Origin: an uncultured Lachnospiraceae bacterium
GTDB taxonomy: Bacteria > Bacillota > Clostridia > Lachnospirales > Lachnospiraceae
NCBI GenBank assembly: GCA_910587715.1
Contig: CAJUMV010000010.1
Location: 1-64,000 of the forward strand
Direction: 5' to 3'
DNA: 64,000 nucleotides
Shown here: piece by piece, positions 1-8,902 of the stretch
How positions within the stretch are numbered: the first letter of the stretch is position 1
How the letters are laid out: each line of letters starts with the position of its first letter
Made by a program: the position numbers and the translations under genes
The notes under the pieces: model-generated
Seen by the model: only the letters and a program-made list of their open reading frames with translations
Databases searched by the model: none
What the model was told of the DNA's origin: nothing

Positions 1-22
1 AGGATTTCTTCCTTGTTTGGAA

Positions 23-1702
23 TCAAGATTGCGAACTTGTTTCGCAATTACCTAGATTTAGTGTATAAGCATCCAGTATCATCTCCTGATTAATGAGTGA
101 TGCAAGATTTCTACTGACAGTTCCAATTTCCTTTTCATCCTTAAACTGTTCTTTTAACAGCTTTTTCAGAAGCTCTTTTTTTATTTCTATATTTTGGAGA
201 TTATTCTGTTTTAGTTCTGAAATGTAAGTCTTTGCTACATCCTTTTCTGGTATGAAATGCTCACAGAATAAGCATTCTTCACATTTGCAGTCTGTCGGAA
301 AATTCGTTGAGGTACATCTTCCTGCTCCATCTTTCACTTTTGGTAACTGATAGAACTTTGCTCCTAACAACTCTTTCTCTGTTTGCTTCAATCCCCAATC
401 AATATTATCAGAATAATTCCTGTAATACACTTCATTCTTGCTATTCAGCATCTTTGACAACACATAAGTTTTTGCACTCGTAAATGTATCTAAATGGTTG
501 CAGTATGATAACTGTTCTTCCAAAGTATAATGACCGCCAATCCGCTGTATATAGAGAGGATTCAATCCCTGCATCAGCATATTCATAAAAGCAAGATGTC
601 TTGTATCTCCTAAGCGGATTCTTTCAATCTGATTATCTTTCTCCACTGCTCCAAGTGCTACTATTTCATAATGGTATATACCTTCAACAACTTCTTTCTC
701 AAACTTCTTGAAAAGAATATTAAATTTTTGAAGAGTAATTTTATCTTTTCTGTCTTTTGGAACTCTTTTTAGATTTTTCTTATAAAACTTATCAGAAACA
801 AGATACCCACTATTATCAATTTCATTTGCATAATCTATAAAGTCATTTATGAACTCATATAGTGCTTCTGGAATCTGAAACTCTGTCATAATTGGAATGA
901 TATGTTTCTCCCTATCTGCTCTGCTTTTAACTCTTTCAATATGAATGTAACATTTGTCTTTTGCTTTATAGATGCAGTTTCTTTTTAACAATACAAATTC
1001 TGATGGTCTAAGTGGAATGATCGTTGAGAGCATCCACCATATCAGAATGGGATAATATTTTATCCGTAAATCTATATTACCTGTATCAATAAAATCTCTG
1101 ATTAAACAATCATATTTCAAAATGGATTCATAATCAGGTATCTCTCTTGATCTTGGATTTCTCTGTATTGAAAAATTTTTAATTTTTGAGTAAAATTCAC
1201 AAGCATCTTTGAATGTACAAAACTGTAAAAATTCTTTACAATTGCTCAAATACAGAAGTGTTTGATTATTAGAAACATATTTCTTAAAATCAGAAAGAGT
1301 ATCTATATCAAAAACATTTGTTTTACTCAGCATATCTTTAATATGCTCGAAAGCCTGTTTTACAGTTGTTACTTCATTTTTCTTTAAATATAACTTAATC
1401 AAAATATATTTTTTAAAACTTAAAATCATTTTTTGTGAAGCATCTATATTAAAATCAAAATATATATTTGTTTCATATAAATCATAATAACCAATCCACA
1501 CATTATTAGAGAAACTATTGCTTCTGATTATTCCTTTTCCTTTTAATTCTACAAACATATATTCACAATCCGATAAGGTAATCTCATCAGTAATTCTTGT
1601 TTGGATAACACAATATCCAGAAGCACTTCCTTCTTCCAAATACTCATCCACACACATACCACAAATATCATTTGTGGATTTTCTGTCTAATTTATTGTTC
1701 AT
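23..1702 (-). CDS. tyrosine recombinase, third of a trio
   Basis: This 559-residue protein looks like a large site-specific tyrosine recombinase. Visible C-terminal catalytic-type signatures are PLRPSEF (first Arg), a Lys in the KHIIPI stretch, GDTRHLAF (Arg-His box) and GGHYTLEEQLSYCNH, which holds the second His region and a candidate Tyr nucleophile. A Cys-rich tail (C..CKCEECLFCEH) resembles a small zinc-binding knuckle, also seen in the middle recombinase. The start ATG (1702) overlaps the stop of the upstream gene as ATGA and has an AAGGAGG-type site, so translation is probably coupled. Known relatives by architecture are the recombinases of Tn554-type and RIT (recombinase in trio) elements; assignment to either is inference. 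Catalytic activity is not proven. Confidence 0.8.
   Translation of the reverse strand: MNNKLDRKSTNDICGMCVDEYLEEGSASGYCVIQTRITDEITLSDCEYMFVELKGKGIIRSNSFSNNVWIGYYDLYETNIYFDFNIDASQKMILSFKKYILIKLYLKKNEVTTVKQAFEHIKDMLSKTNVFDIDTLSDFKKYVSNNQTLLYLSNCKEFLQFCTFKDACEFYSKIKNFSIQRNPRSREIPDYESILKYDCLIRDFIDTGNIDLRIKYYPILIWWMLSTIIPLRPSEFVLLKRNCIYKAKDKCYIHIERVKSRADREKHIIPIMTEFQIPEALYEFINDFIDYANEIDNSGYLVSDKFYKKNLKRVPKDRKDKITLQKFNILFKKFEKEVVEGIYHYEIVALGAVEKDNQIERIRLGDTRHLAFMNMLMQGLNPLYIQRIGGHYTLEEQLSYCNHLDTFTSAKTYVLSKMLNSKNEVYYRNYSDNIDWGLKQTEKELLGAKFYQLPKVKDGAGRCTSTNFPTDCKCEECLFCEHFIPEKDVAKTYISELKQNNLQNIEIKKELLKKLLKEQFKDEKEIGTVSRNLASLINQEMILDAYTLNLGNCETSSQS
28..48. repeat. 8-bp perfect inverted repeat at the 3' end of the recombinase trio
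   Basis: ATTGCGAA, a 5-nt spacer CTTGT, and TTCGCAAT form a perfect inverted repeat over the last codons of the third recombinase. It could be a transcription-end hairpin or part of the element end. There is no U-run close enough for a clear intrinsic terminator. Confidence 0.6.
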
Positions 1703-3600
1703 CCACTCTCCTCCTTCAATATATCTTCCTCTTTTGCAGATAGCAGCCTATAAGTATCGCAAATATTTTGCTTTAACTCTAAAGCATCAATATATGAATT
1801 GATATACTCCTCACCAAAAGCTTTTTCTGCTTCTTTGACCACCGAATACAGTCTGAGCATTTTATTCATGGTCCTGATTCTGTCATATTGGCAGGATGGT
1901 ATTTTCTTCTGAAAAATATTGTTTAATTCTGTACATACAGACAAAAGAGTATATACCGTTGGTATTGAATACTCACAATTCATACAGTCTGTTCTGACAG
2001 GATATCTGCAGTTATTTTCTCTAATACACAAAACTCCATCCTGTTTGCTTATAAGACTTCCATCCGCAAGTTTCTTAACAATGCTTCTTATCTCATCTTG
2101 TGACAATTTCAAAATTTCATTGATTACTCTTTCTTTGGTTATAGATTGTTGGTAAAGAAGCTCTGATAATTGTTCCAACCTATCCGCTGATATTCCTTGT
2201 TTCATATGTACGATAAGGTCTGTCTGCTCCTTTTGCGGAATTTTTTCATCTTCTGCTACTTTTAACAGGGAATCATAAAGCCACCCAAACATCCCCCTGT
2301 CATACAGTTGGATTGTTGCTTCATTTAATTCTGTGTCAGAATACATAGAATGCAGATATATGGAAGTAGTATCTGACATATTATAATAGTTTGCTTTATG
2401 GGAACGCATATAAGTACTCACTCTTATATAGCTATCCGCTGTTCCTGCCTCCCCCGAAAGATTATCTACCAAAGAGAGTAATGTTCTATTTGCCTTAATA
2501 CTTGAAAACTGTCTCATTGTTTCTCCTAAATAGTTTGTAAGTACTTGTGTGCTGCTAAAATTATCCTTTCCAAAAAGCAACTCTTGGCTCAATCTCCTTC
2601 TCCACTGCTCCACAATAATAATTGCAATCGAAACAGGAAGTTTAAATGAATCAGGAATATTGAAATGCTTATATGCATCAGTCTTCTGTGTGCGGTATTG
2701 TTCTACTGCCAACTTGGTATTACTAATGATATAATTTGCATCTTTCATCTGGAATGAATTTTCTTCAAACCATTTCAGATCATATTTTTCAATATCCAGT
2801 AGATTATCAAGTGCAGGCATAGAAAGAATATCTGATTTTCTCCATGCAAGGCATAAGTGCAACAATAGGTAGAGCCAACATTTCGCATAGGTAACATTAT
2901 TCATGGATTTTTGTATATGCCTGTCAATATCAATCGCAAGATTAACAAAACTACTCCACTCTTCAAATGAATAAAAATCACTATCTTTCTTCATTCTGAC
3001 ACCCTGTTTGACCTTAATCGTAATGTCAATATTTAACTGTTTATTTTCTTTCAGATATGTCAAGTAGTATCCAAAATATTGAACATAAGTAACAGGAATG
3101 TCTTCGTTTGTAATGATTTTTCTAACATCCATTTCTGTAAGTGAATTTACATCAAAGTTATCTGCTTTATGCTTTAAAACCAATTCATCCATAGATTGAA
3201 TCAAATATCGAAACAGGTTTATACAAATGCCAATCATCTGCATTAAGTTCTTTTTTACCTGTTTGCTATTTGTAATCTTTTCATATACAAAATCTTTATA
3301 AGTATCAAATAAAACAGGATACTTCCTGTGTGTTACATCATCATATCTGTTTAGATAATATTCCACTTTTTCATATGGATCAGCTATGCTTTGTGGGAAG
3401 TAATATTCCATAAACACTTGTGAAATCTGTCTTATAACCTCTGTTCTATTCCCATCATAAGCAAAGCAATAAGTATCTGATATTTTTATAATTAGATATT
3501 CTGGAAACATTTGTGCAAATACTTTTGTTGTTATATTTTTACCTACAACTTTTCTAATTTCCACTATCTTGATATACTTTGATTCATCTATTACTGCCAT
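1699..3600 (-). CDS. tyrosine recombinase, second of a trio (TnpB-like)
   Basis: This 633-residue protein is the middle gene of the trio. An AWRKSDILSMP box (residues ~250-260) resembles the first-Arg motif of tyrosine recombinases. A YMRSHKANYYNMSD stretch (~400) sits where the H-x-x-R region of Tn554 TnpB-type proteins is expected. The C-terminus has a Cys cluster (C....C......C..C, CRYPVRTDCMNCEYS). Length close to 630 residues matches the TnpB class as generally known. The start ATG overlaps the upstream recombinase by 10 nt and has an AAGGGGG site. The catalytic pentad is not fully recognisable by eye, so this subunit may be structural rather than catalytic. Confidence 0.75.
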   Translation of the reverse strand: MAVIDESKYIKIVEIRKVVGKNITTKVFAQMFPEYLIIKISDTYCFAYDGNRTEVIRQISQVFMEYYFPQSIADPYEKVEYYLNRYDDVTHRKYPVLFDTYKDFVYEKITNSKQVKKNLMQMIGICINLFRYLIQSMDELVLKHKADNFDVNSLTEMDVRKIITNEDIPVTYVQYFGYYLTYLKENKQLNIDITIKVKQGVRMKKDSDFYSFEEWSSFVNLAIDIDRHIQKSMNNVTYAKCWLYLLLHLCLAWRKSDILSMPALDNLLDIEKYDLKWFEENSFQMKDANYIISNTKLAVEQYRTQKTDAYKHFNIPDSFKLPVSIAIIIVEQWRRRLSQELLFGKDNFSSTQVLTNYLGETMRQFSSIKANRTLLSLVDNLSGEAGTADSYIRVSTYMRSHKANYYNMSDTTSIYLHSMYSDTELNEATIQLYDRGMFGWLYDSLLKVAEDEKIPQKEQTDLIVHMKQGISADRLEQLSELLYQQSITKERVINEILKLSQDEIRSIVKKLADGSLISKQDGVLCIRENNCRYPVRTDCMNCEYSIPTVYTLLSVCTELNNIFQKKIPSCQYDRIRTMNKMLRLYSVVKEAEKAFGEEYINSYIDALELKQNICDTYRLLSAKEEDILKEESG

Positions 3601-4736
3601 AAGCTGTAACCCCCTTTATATAACTCATCAAGTATGTTTTCCACATCTTTTCCAACTTCTTCTTTATTGTTTAAATAAGTAAGTGCTGATGTCATACTCG
3701 AATCACCTCTCCAAAGTGCAATTTCTCCGATATTATTCGTTGCATTTGCAACCTGATTAGAAAAAATACCTCTGCATATATGAGTTTTCCATTTGTAGCT
3801 TTTTAAGTACATAGCATATGCTTGTGCTTCAAAATCCTCTGCTTCCTTCAATTTTTGAATGAAAGCTCTTTTTAACTTTGCAAACTTATTTGCATAAGTG
3901 TAATTTGTCATTGGCAGACCTTTTTCATCAATAAACACTGCATCTGTTGTCTCTTGTTTATACTTTCCTTTATGAACCTCATAAAGTGTACATAATAAAT
4001 CGCCAAATGCAGGAATAATCTCCTGTTTTCTGTTCTTCTTGCTCTTTGCAATAAAACCATATTCTGTATCAGGTCTGAGATCCTTATCTTTAAGATTGAT
4101 AACCATTGTTCTAATACCAGCAGAATCACATTTTAATGAAATATTCTCATATTCAATAGCAGACACTTCACTGATCCTAAGACCACCGAAGCATTGGAGA
4201 TAAACTCCTAATGCAATTTCTGGAACCACTTCTACTGCTGTGTTGATAAACAGCGGAATATATTCTGCTTTTAAATTATGGATTACTTCTTTTTTACTGC
4301 CTTTTACAATGTTTTTGTATTTCCCTTTGAATAAAGGAAAATGTTTATTAAAAGAAATAATCCCTTTATCTTGCAAATAGATATAAAATGCTTCTAATCT
4401 ACAGGAATATAAATGTTTTGTATATGGGGTAACATTAAGACTATTAAGAAAGTCAATGCCATCCTGAACTGTTAGTTTATCAATCTCAAAATCAGGATGC
4501 TCATAGACATAATTTAGGAATGGCACAACAACATTTGCATATGCAATTTGTGTTGTAGTTTTATTGTGTGGAAGATTCAGAATAAAATCTGTATATGGAG
4601 ACACAAGAAATAAATCAAAACGTAGGTCTTGTCTGCCAATAACTACATATTGGATAACTTCTGTTTTACCATCTTCAAGTTCAGATACTTCTTTGATGAT
4701 ATGTTTTACCCATCTGTAATTATTGTTTTTCTTCAT
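3591..4736 (-). CDS. tyrosine recombinase, first of a trio (TnpA-like integrase)
   Basis: This 381-residue integrase is the clearest member of the trio. It has an N-terminal SAM-like core-binding region (residues ~60-130, KHLYSCRLEAFYIYL), then CFGGLRISEVSAIE (Arg I), a Lys in SKKNRKQEIIPA, THICRGIF (H-x-x-R) and ALWRGDSSMTSALTYLN with Trp and the Tyr nucleophile. I chose ATG at 4736, about 9 nt after GGTGG; an in-frame GTG at 4748 overlaps that site. It is expected to cut and rejoin DNA at element ends, possibly with the two downstream partners. Upstream lies a palindrome overlapping its likely -10 box, suggesting autoregulation (inference). Confidence 0.88.
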   Translation of the reverse strand: MKKNNNYRWVKHIIKEVSELEDGKTEVIQYVVIGRQDLRFDLFLVSPYTDFILNLPHNKTTTQIAYANVVVPFLNYVYEHPDFEIDKLTVQDGIDFLNSLNVTPYTKHLYSCRLEAFYIYLQDKGIISFNKHFPLFKGKYKNIVKGSKKEVIHNLKAEYIPLFINTAVEVVPEIALGVYLQCFGGLRISEVSAIEYENISLKCDSAGIRTMVINLKDKDLRPDTEYGFIAKSKKNRKQEIIPAFGDLLCTLYEVHKGKYKQETTDAVFIDEKGLPMTNYTYANKFAKLKRAFIQKLKEAEDFEAQAYAMYLKSYKWKTHICRGIFSNQVANATNNIGEIALWRGDSSMTSALTYLNNKEEVGKDVENILDELYKGGYSLWQ

Positions 4737-4760
4737 AAATATATCCACCTTTCTTTTTCT

Positions 4761-4778
4761 CAGTAATTGATATTACTG
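4761..4778. repeat. palindrome upstream of the recombinase trio
   Basis: CAGTAAT, a 4-nt spacer, and ATTACTG form a perfect 7-bp inverted repeat in the leader of the first recombinase. It could be a regulator or recombinase binding site, or a leader hairpin. It lies just before TTCCTTGTTT, a 10-mer that also occurs at 9-18 on the other side of the trio. Confidence 0.5.
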
Positions 4779-4813
4779 TTCCTTGTTTTGCCTAAGCATC
4801 TCATTATTGAGAC

Positions 4814-4847
4814 CTTGTATTATAGATACAAGTGGAAAAATTATAAA
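4814..4847 (-). promoter_or_regulatory. probable trio promoter with overlapping palindrome
   Basis: On the minus strand a TTTATA -35-like box (4842-4847) is followed after 17 nt by a perfect TATAAT (4819-4824). The -10 box lies inside the inverted repeat CTTGTAT-N5-ATACAAG (4814-4832). This geometry suits repression by a protein that covers the -10 box. The -35 match is weak. Confidence 0.5.
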
Positions 4848-5033
4848 GAATAAGTAAGATAGTTTTTTATGGCTTATAATGCTATCTATAAATGAATAAA
4901 ATAGAAATATAAAAACTTTAAAAATATAACATAATATTCTTGATTTCTTATATGATATTTTGATATATCATATATCCAAATCGTACAAAATCCAGACAAA
5001 ACCCCATTTTATCGACATTACAGCTATTTTTCA

Positions 5034-5063
5034 CTTTTCTCTGCTTTTCTCTATACTTTTCTC
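5034..5063. repeat. three helically phased CTTTTCTC direct repeats
   Basis: CTTTTCTC occurs at 5034-5041, 5044-5051 and 5056-5063, i.e. at 10- and 12-nt periods, roughly one helical turn. The 4737-5080 stretch is otherwise a non-coding AT-rich leader. Such phased repeats could be arm-type sites for the recombinases, regulator sites or bent DNA; function is unknown. Confidence 0.5.
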
Positions 5064-5080
5064 CGTTTTTACAGAAAAAT

Positions 5081-5290
5081 CTATTCTCTCTGTAAAATGA
5101 TAATCTGATGCTCTGTATATGCTTCCTCACCAAAATAATATCGAAGTGCCAACATCACAGAACCTAAGACATCATTCAACTGCAAATAAGCCACATCATC
5201 TAAATGGCCTTTTTCTAAAATGCTCCTGTATTTCTCTAATACACTGTTCAAATTATCTATCTCAAAAAGTAAATTTTCTTTTCTCGTCAT
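5081..5290 (-). CDS. small hypothetical protein (69 aa)
   Basis: This 69-residue acidic, probably all-helical protein begins MTRKENLLFEIDNLNS, and a heptad-like run (residues ~4-28) suggests a short coiled coil. A clear GAGGGGG site lies 7 nt before the ATG. I recognise no family. It lies between the 359-residue gene and the recombinase trio on the same strand, but its own upstream gap of 140 nt separates it from its neighbours. It could be an element-borne regulator or directionality factor; that is speculation from position and size. Confidence 0.6.
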   Translation of the reverse strand: MTRKENLLFEIDNLNSVLEKYRSILEKGHLDDVAYLQLNDVLGSVMLALRYYFGEEAYTEHQIIILQRE

Positions 5291-5404
5291 GTCTGATCCC
5301 CCTCAATTTTCTTTCAGTATAGCAAAATCAGATACCTCATATCATTATAAAATCAACGGATTTCGCATTCATTTAAGTGCGGTATTTCTCTAAATAAATG
5401 CATC

Positions 5405-5430
5405 AAAAAAGGAGTCAGTTTCCCGACTCC
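5405..5430 (-). terminator. intrinsic terminator after the 359-aa gene
   Basis: On the minus strand GGAGTC / GACTCC pair around an 8-nt loop, followed by six U residues. It starts immediately after the stop codon of the gene ending at 5431. Confidence 0.85.
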
Positions 5431-6510
5431 CTACAGGTTATAGCGATTCTTTAAATCATAGAAAATATATCTGATTTCAATGTTTTCCCAATACTGTTCT
5501 CTGATTCCTAGCGCTTTAAAAGTTTCATATTTCTTGTTGTTATCGCTAAATTCCTGTGTCTTAAAATTATAACTTTTTCGTTTTGCTTCTCGCTCAATTT
5601 CTGCAACTGCATCAATATCACTATAATAGACTGTTAATGAAAGTTTTGGCATATATCCCAAATATCGCTCCAACATCAAAAGTATGTAGCAAATCTGCTT
5701 ATAAATTTTTTCAAAGGTAAGTATTCCTATCTCGAATAAACCTATTTGAATAACATCCTCTTTAAATCCATTGAAAAAGAATCCCTGCATTACAAACTGA
5801 TACAGATTATAGAAATACTTATTCTTGTCTTCTTCATTTTTATAAGCATCTTTATCTAATTGTCTTATCTTTCTCTGCCTGATCTGCTCTGAATAATCTA
5901 TATCCATCTCTGCTTTCAGAAAGTTCTTACCAAACAGGTACAAATCCGCTGCTAATGCATTAAAATCCTGCATAAAAGGCTCGCTGCTTCCACACATAAA
6001 TTTATCATAAAACTTCTCATATAATGCAAAAACATCCTGTCTGTTCTGTGTTGTCTGGAATGTAATAAAATTCTCCTCTAATAGATCCAATATTCCCTGA
6101 ATGCTGATTTCTTTCTCATTTTTCAGCAGATACCTGACAATCCTTTGGATGATATACTCATTCATATAAAAATTCTTCCATAACTTTCTTTCAGTGATTT
6201 TAACAGATGATACATTCTGACTTGGCTTTGATTCATATTTTGATTTTACATATTTAGACAGGACATAGATTTTAGTTCCAGTTGTGGTTGCTTCTTTCTC
6301 CAATAAAAGCCCTTTTCCACACATATTGATGAGCTTTCTTGTGATTGATTTCTCGCTCAAATCATAAATTGCTTTTCCGTAAGCATATATGTGGTCTGAT
6401 AACATAAAACCTGTTCCCAGAAAATATATAATGTCAAGTAAATCTCTGTTAGTGTCAAAAATCTCCTGTTTCATTGATGGTTTAATGATGCCACTGTTTA
6501 CATTCGGCAT
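5431..6510 (-). CDS. hypothetical protein with winged-helix-like N-terminus (359 aa)
   Basis: I do not recognise this 359-residue protein with confidence. Its first ~90 residues (ILDIIYFLGTGFMLSDHIYAY... then a two-strand wing with YVLSKYVKSKY) read like a winged-helix DNA-binding domain of the replication-relaxation or MarR-like type. The remainder is mostly helical and charged, ending with a short region (GIREQYWENIEIRYIFYD) rich in aromatic residues. It has a strong AAGGAGG site 6 nt before the ATG and a private terminator, so it is probably monocistronic. AT-rich codon use matches the island. It may be an element regulator; a function is not assigned. Confidence 0.7.
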   Translation of the reverse strand: MPNVNSGIIKPSMKQEIFDTNRDLLDIIYFLGTGFMLSDHIYAYGKAIYDLSEKSITRKLINMCGKGLLLEKEATTTGTKIYVLSKYVKSKYESKPSQNVSSVKITERKLWKNFYMNEYIIQRIVRYLLKNEKEISIQGILDLLEENFITFQTTQNRQDVFALYEKFYDKFMCGSSEPFMQDFNALAADLYLFGKNFLKAEMDIDYSEQIRQRKIRQLDKDAYKNEEDKNKYFYNLYQFVMQGFFFNGFKEDVIQIGLFEIGILTFEKIYKQICYILLMLERYLGYMPKLSLTVYYSDIDAVAEIEREAKRKSYNFKTQEFSDNNKKYETFKALGIREQYWENIEIRYIFYDLKNRYNL

Positions 6511-6630
6511 ATTTAACCTCCTTCACCCGTTGTGGGCTATTTAAAGTTTTCCTTAATTTTAAGGTACTTTGATTATACAAGAATCCTGACATTATATAAT
6601 TCCTGGGTGCTCGGTAGGATGCTATCATAC

Positions 6631-6660
6631 AAAAAGCAATCTGCCAAAATAACAGATTGC
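6631..6660 (-). terminator. intrinsic terminator after secreted Cna-B/InlB protein
   Basis: On the minus strand GCAATCTG and CAGATTGC form a perfect 8-bp stem with a 9-nt loop, followed by UUUUUG. It ends transcription of the gene whose stop is at 6689. Confidence 0.85.
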
Positions 6661-6688
6661 CTTTATTGAAATTTTATAAAGATAAAAA

Positions 6689-8683
6689 TTAGTTCTGCAT
6701 TTTAAATTTGATGTCAAAGTTAAAATGACCTTTCCAAATTCCTGCAAAGTTGCTTCTATCTACTTGAATACTGCCATTTGCACTTGTTCCACTTGCCACT
6801 CCATCCTCTTTCATAAAAACTGTCTTCTGCTGTGAAATATCCGCTTGCATAGAAGAAATTTTACTTCTATCAGTAAGCGTTAAGCTACTTTCAGGAATCA
6901 CTGTCAATGTATCATTGTAATAGAATGTACCGTTTACCAAAACAGCATAATCTGCATTTCCTTTATTTCCATCCAGAACAATTATTTTAGGAATTGTTAC
7001 ACTAAAATTGGCAGGTAAATACTCCTCTACAATCAGATTACCATCCTCATCAAAGACTATTTGATAGCGATTGCTTGCATCTACATCAAAGGAATATTTA
7101 TAAGCATTTCCATTAGAATCATATTTTGGCAAATTAGGGAATGTATAATTTGTTTGATCAGAAGATAATTCTGTTTCATCTATTACCTTTCCATTTTGCT
7201 TTAGTTTTAATTTATACTTTTCTGGCCTAAAACCATCTGCATTATTGTTATCATTCCATTGAAGATTGGATTTTGCTTCTGTTTCACAAAATTTAAATAT
7301 TCTATAAACAACTACTCCATCTGTAGTAACTTTTGTACTTGTATCAGAAACATATCTATATTGAGAATAATAAGCATTGTCTGTTTTATCATCTCCAATA
7401 TCAGAGCCTTTTACAAATGTATCATAATCTGCTAATCGGGTTGTCCTGCCTATTTCATTGTCATTTTCATCTACATCAATATAAGTTATAGGATACTGAT
7501 TCACTTCCCATTGTGCATACAGAGTCAAAGTTCTATTAGATGAATCACCACCTGTATAATGACAATAATTTTCATATGTCCATAAATCACTAGTTTGTAC
7601 TGCTCCTGTATTACCTATATCATAAGCAACTCTTTTTTCATTTAATTCAGGAGTAGCAGACCACCCTTTGAATGTATAACCTGTTCTTGTTGGAACAGTA
7701 TTGCTTATATTTCCAATCATTAATGATGAAGTGCTTCCAAATTTTATAATGGGACGCATTGCATTCCCACTTCCTCCGTTATGGTTGAATTCAATAGTGT
7801 ATGCATTTTGATTCACATATTCCTGAATTGGTTTGTGAACCAACCAAGTTGTTCTACCCGAATTCATACTTGATCCATAATAAATGACTGTACCATCTTC
7901 AGGTATTTGAAACATTCCCAAAACAGCACCACTATCATACATTTCCTTAGGATTATTATTATTACATTCTGTTATTCCTGTATAAGTACCATTGTTTTCA
8001 GATATTTTAGAGCCTTTATGAATAAGTTTAAAATCAGAGGGCATTGTTACAAATTCTTTGATATCTAAATCTGTAAACCCTATAATTATATTCAAATTAA
8101 TTTTTTCGCTTATATTATTATGTTTTGTAACATACATCTTGAATCCTGTTGTTGAATTGCTTTTCACAGAAAATCCTGGTTCATCACCTTTTACTCCACC
8201 TGTACCAATGACATTAAATGGATAAATAACTAAATCATATAAATTGCTTCCATTTTGGATTGCATTCCTATAAATAATATATTTCGTGTCATCTATTGAG
8301 GTATTTGTGTAATATACAAATGTTCCGAAATTGTTGCTTTCCATAAAATTGTTCCCTTGATAATAGATGTCATTTGTGTGCATTATATAACTGATAAGGC
8401 TTTCTGTTTCACTTAATGTTGTAATATTATTTGTATTTTCATATATATCTAGACTTTGATTTTCTTTATTTTCAAAGTCAAAACAAACATTCTGCAAATT
8501 ATAATCTTCTATTTCTGTTGCCAAAGGAGAATTACTATTTTCTGTTTTTTCTGCATATACATTTATGACATTATCTGTTCCACAATTATCAATTTCCTCA
8601 AATTCAATGGAAACAGCATTTGTAAAAACAGTTCCAACTAATAAAGAACATCCAAGTAAAACAGATAAAATTCTTTTTTTCAT
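6689..8683 (-). CDS. secreted surface protein with InlB-type and Cna-B domains
   Basis: This 664-residue protein has a Sec signal peptide (MKKRILSVLLGCSLLVGTVF...). An N-terminal ~300-residue region is unassigned. Residues ~295-395 fit an InlB B-repeat (Flg_new): FNHNGGSG...TGYTFKGWSATPE...LTLYAQWE. Residues ~470-560 fit a Cna protein B-type domain (WNDNNNADGFRPEKYKLKLKQNG). A C-terminal beta-rich domain follows. No LPxTG motif or membrane anchor is visible, so retention at the cell surface is uncertain. The ribosome site is weak (GAAAGATGG). An 11-G run on the coding strand lies 85-95 nt upstream of the ATG. Being cargo of a mobile island, it may mediate adhesion, which is inference from domains. 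Confidence 0.8.
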   Translation of the reverse strand: MKKRILSVLLGCSLLVGTVFTNAVSIEFEEIDNCGTDNVINVYAEKTENSNSPLATEIEDYNLQNVCFDFENKENQSLDIYENTNNITTLSETESLISYIMHTNDIYYQGNNFMESNNFGTFVYYTNTSIDDTKYIIYRNAIQNGSNLYDLVIYPFNVIGTGGVKGDEPGFSVKSNSTTGFKMYVTKHNNISEKINLNIIIGFTDLDIKEFVTMPSDFKLIHKGSKISENNGTYTGITECNNNNPKEMYDSGAVLGMFQIPEDGTVIYYGSSMNSGRTTWLVHKPIQEYVNQNAYTIEFNHNGGSGNAMRPIIKFGSTSSLMIGNISNTVPTRTGYTFKGWSATPELNEKRVAYDIGNTGAVQTSDLWTYENYCHYTGGDSSNRTLTLYAQWEVNQYPITYIDVDENDNEIGRTTRLADYDTFVKGSDIGDDKTDNAYYSQYRYVSDTSTKVTTDGVVVYRIFKFCETEAKSNLQWNDNNNADGFRPEKYKLKLKQNGKVIDETELSSDQTNYTFPNLPKYDSNGNAYKYSFDVDASNRYQIVFDEDGNLIVEEYLPANFSVTIPKIIVLDGNKGNADYAVLVNGTFYYNDTLTVIPESSLTLTDRSKISSMQADISQQKTVFMKEDGVASGTSANGSIQVDRSNFAGIWKGHFNFDIKFKMQN

Positions 8684-8767
8684 TTCGCCATCTTTCTAAA
8701 AATACCACAAGAAAATTATGAGTAATAATTTCTGCGATATAAGTTTGCCATAATCAAATTAGTGGTA

Positions 8768-8778
8768 CCCCCCCCCCC
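8768..8778. repeat. homopolymeric C(11) tract upstream of the secreted protein gene
   Basis: Eleven consecutive C lie in otherwise AT-rich intergenic DNA, as poly-G on the strand coding the secreted protein. A weak TTTTTC / TAATTT pair would place all 11 G in a 17-nt spacer, but both boxes are poor matches. Slippage of such a tract could alter expression (inference). Confidence 0.75.
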
Positions 8779-8852
8779 GAAAAATTTGCACTTTTTTGTG
8801 TTTAATCGAAATAAGTCATCTATTATCTGCAAAAAGGAAAAATTTTCAAGAA

Positions 8853-8881
8853 GTGACAAATTTCGCTTTCCATGCTACAAT
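8853..8881 (+). promoter_or_regulatory. promoter of the PemK/MazF-like gene
   Basis: GTGACA (8853-8858), a 17-nt spacer and TACAAT (8876-8881) form a good sigma-A promoter. The expected start site is only about 15 nt before the TTG codon, just ahead of the GGAGGTG ribosome site. Confidence 0.75.
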
Positions 8882-8902
8882 ATGTAAAAACGGAGGTGTA
8901 AT

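Noticed and set aside
4948..5133. 61-residue basic open frame near the 69-residue gene
   Set aside because: It overlaps that gene, has no clear ribosome site and is of biased composition.
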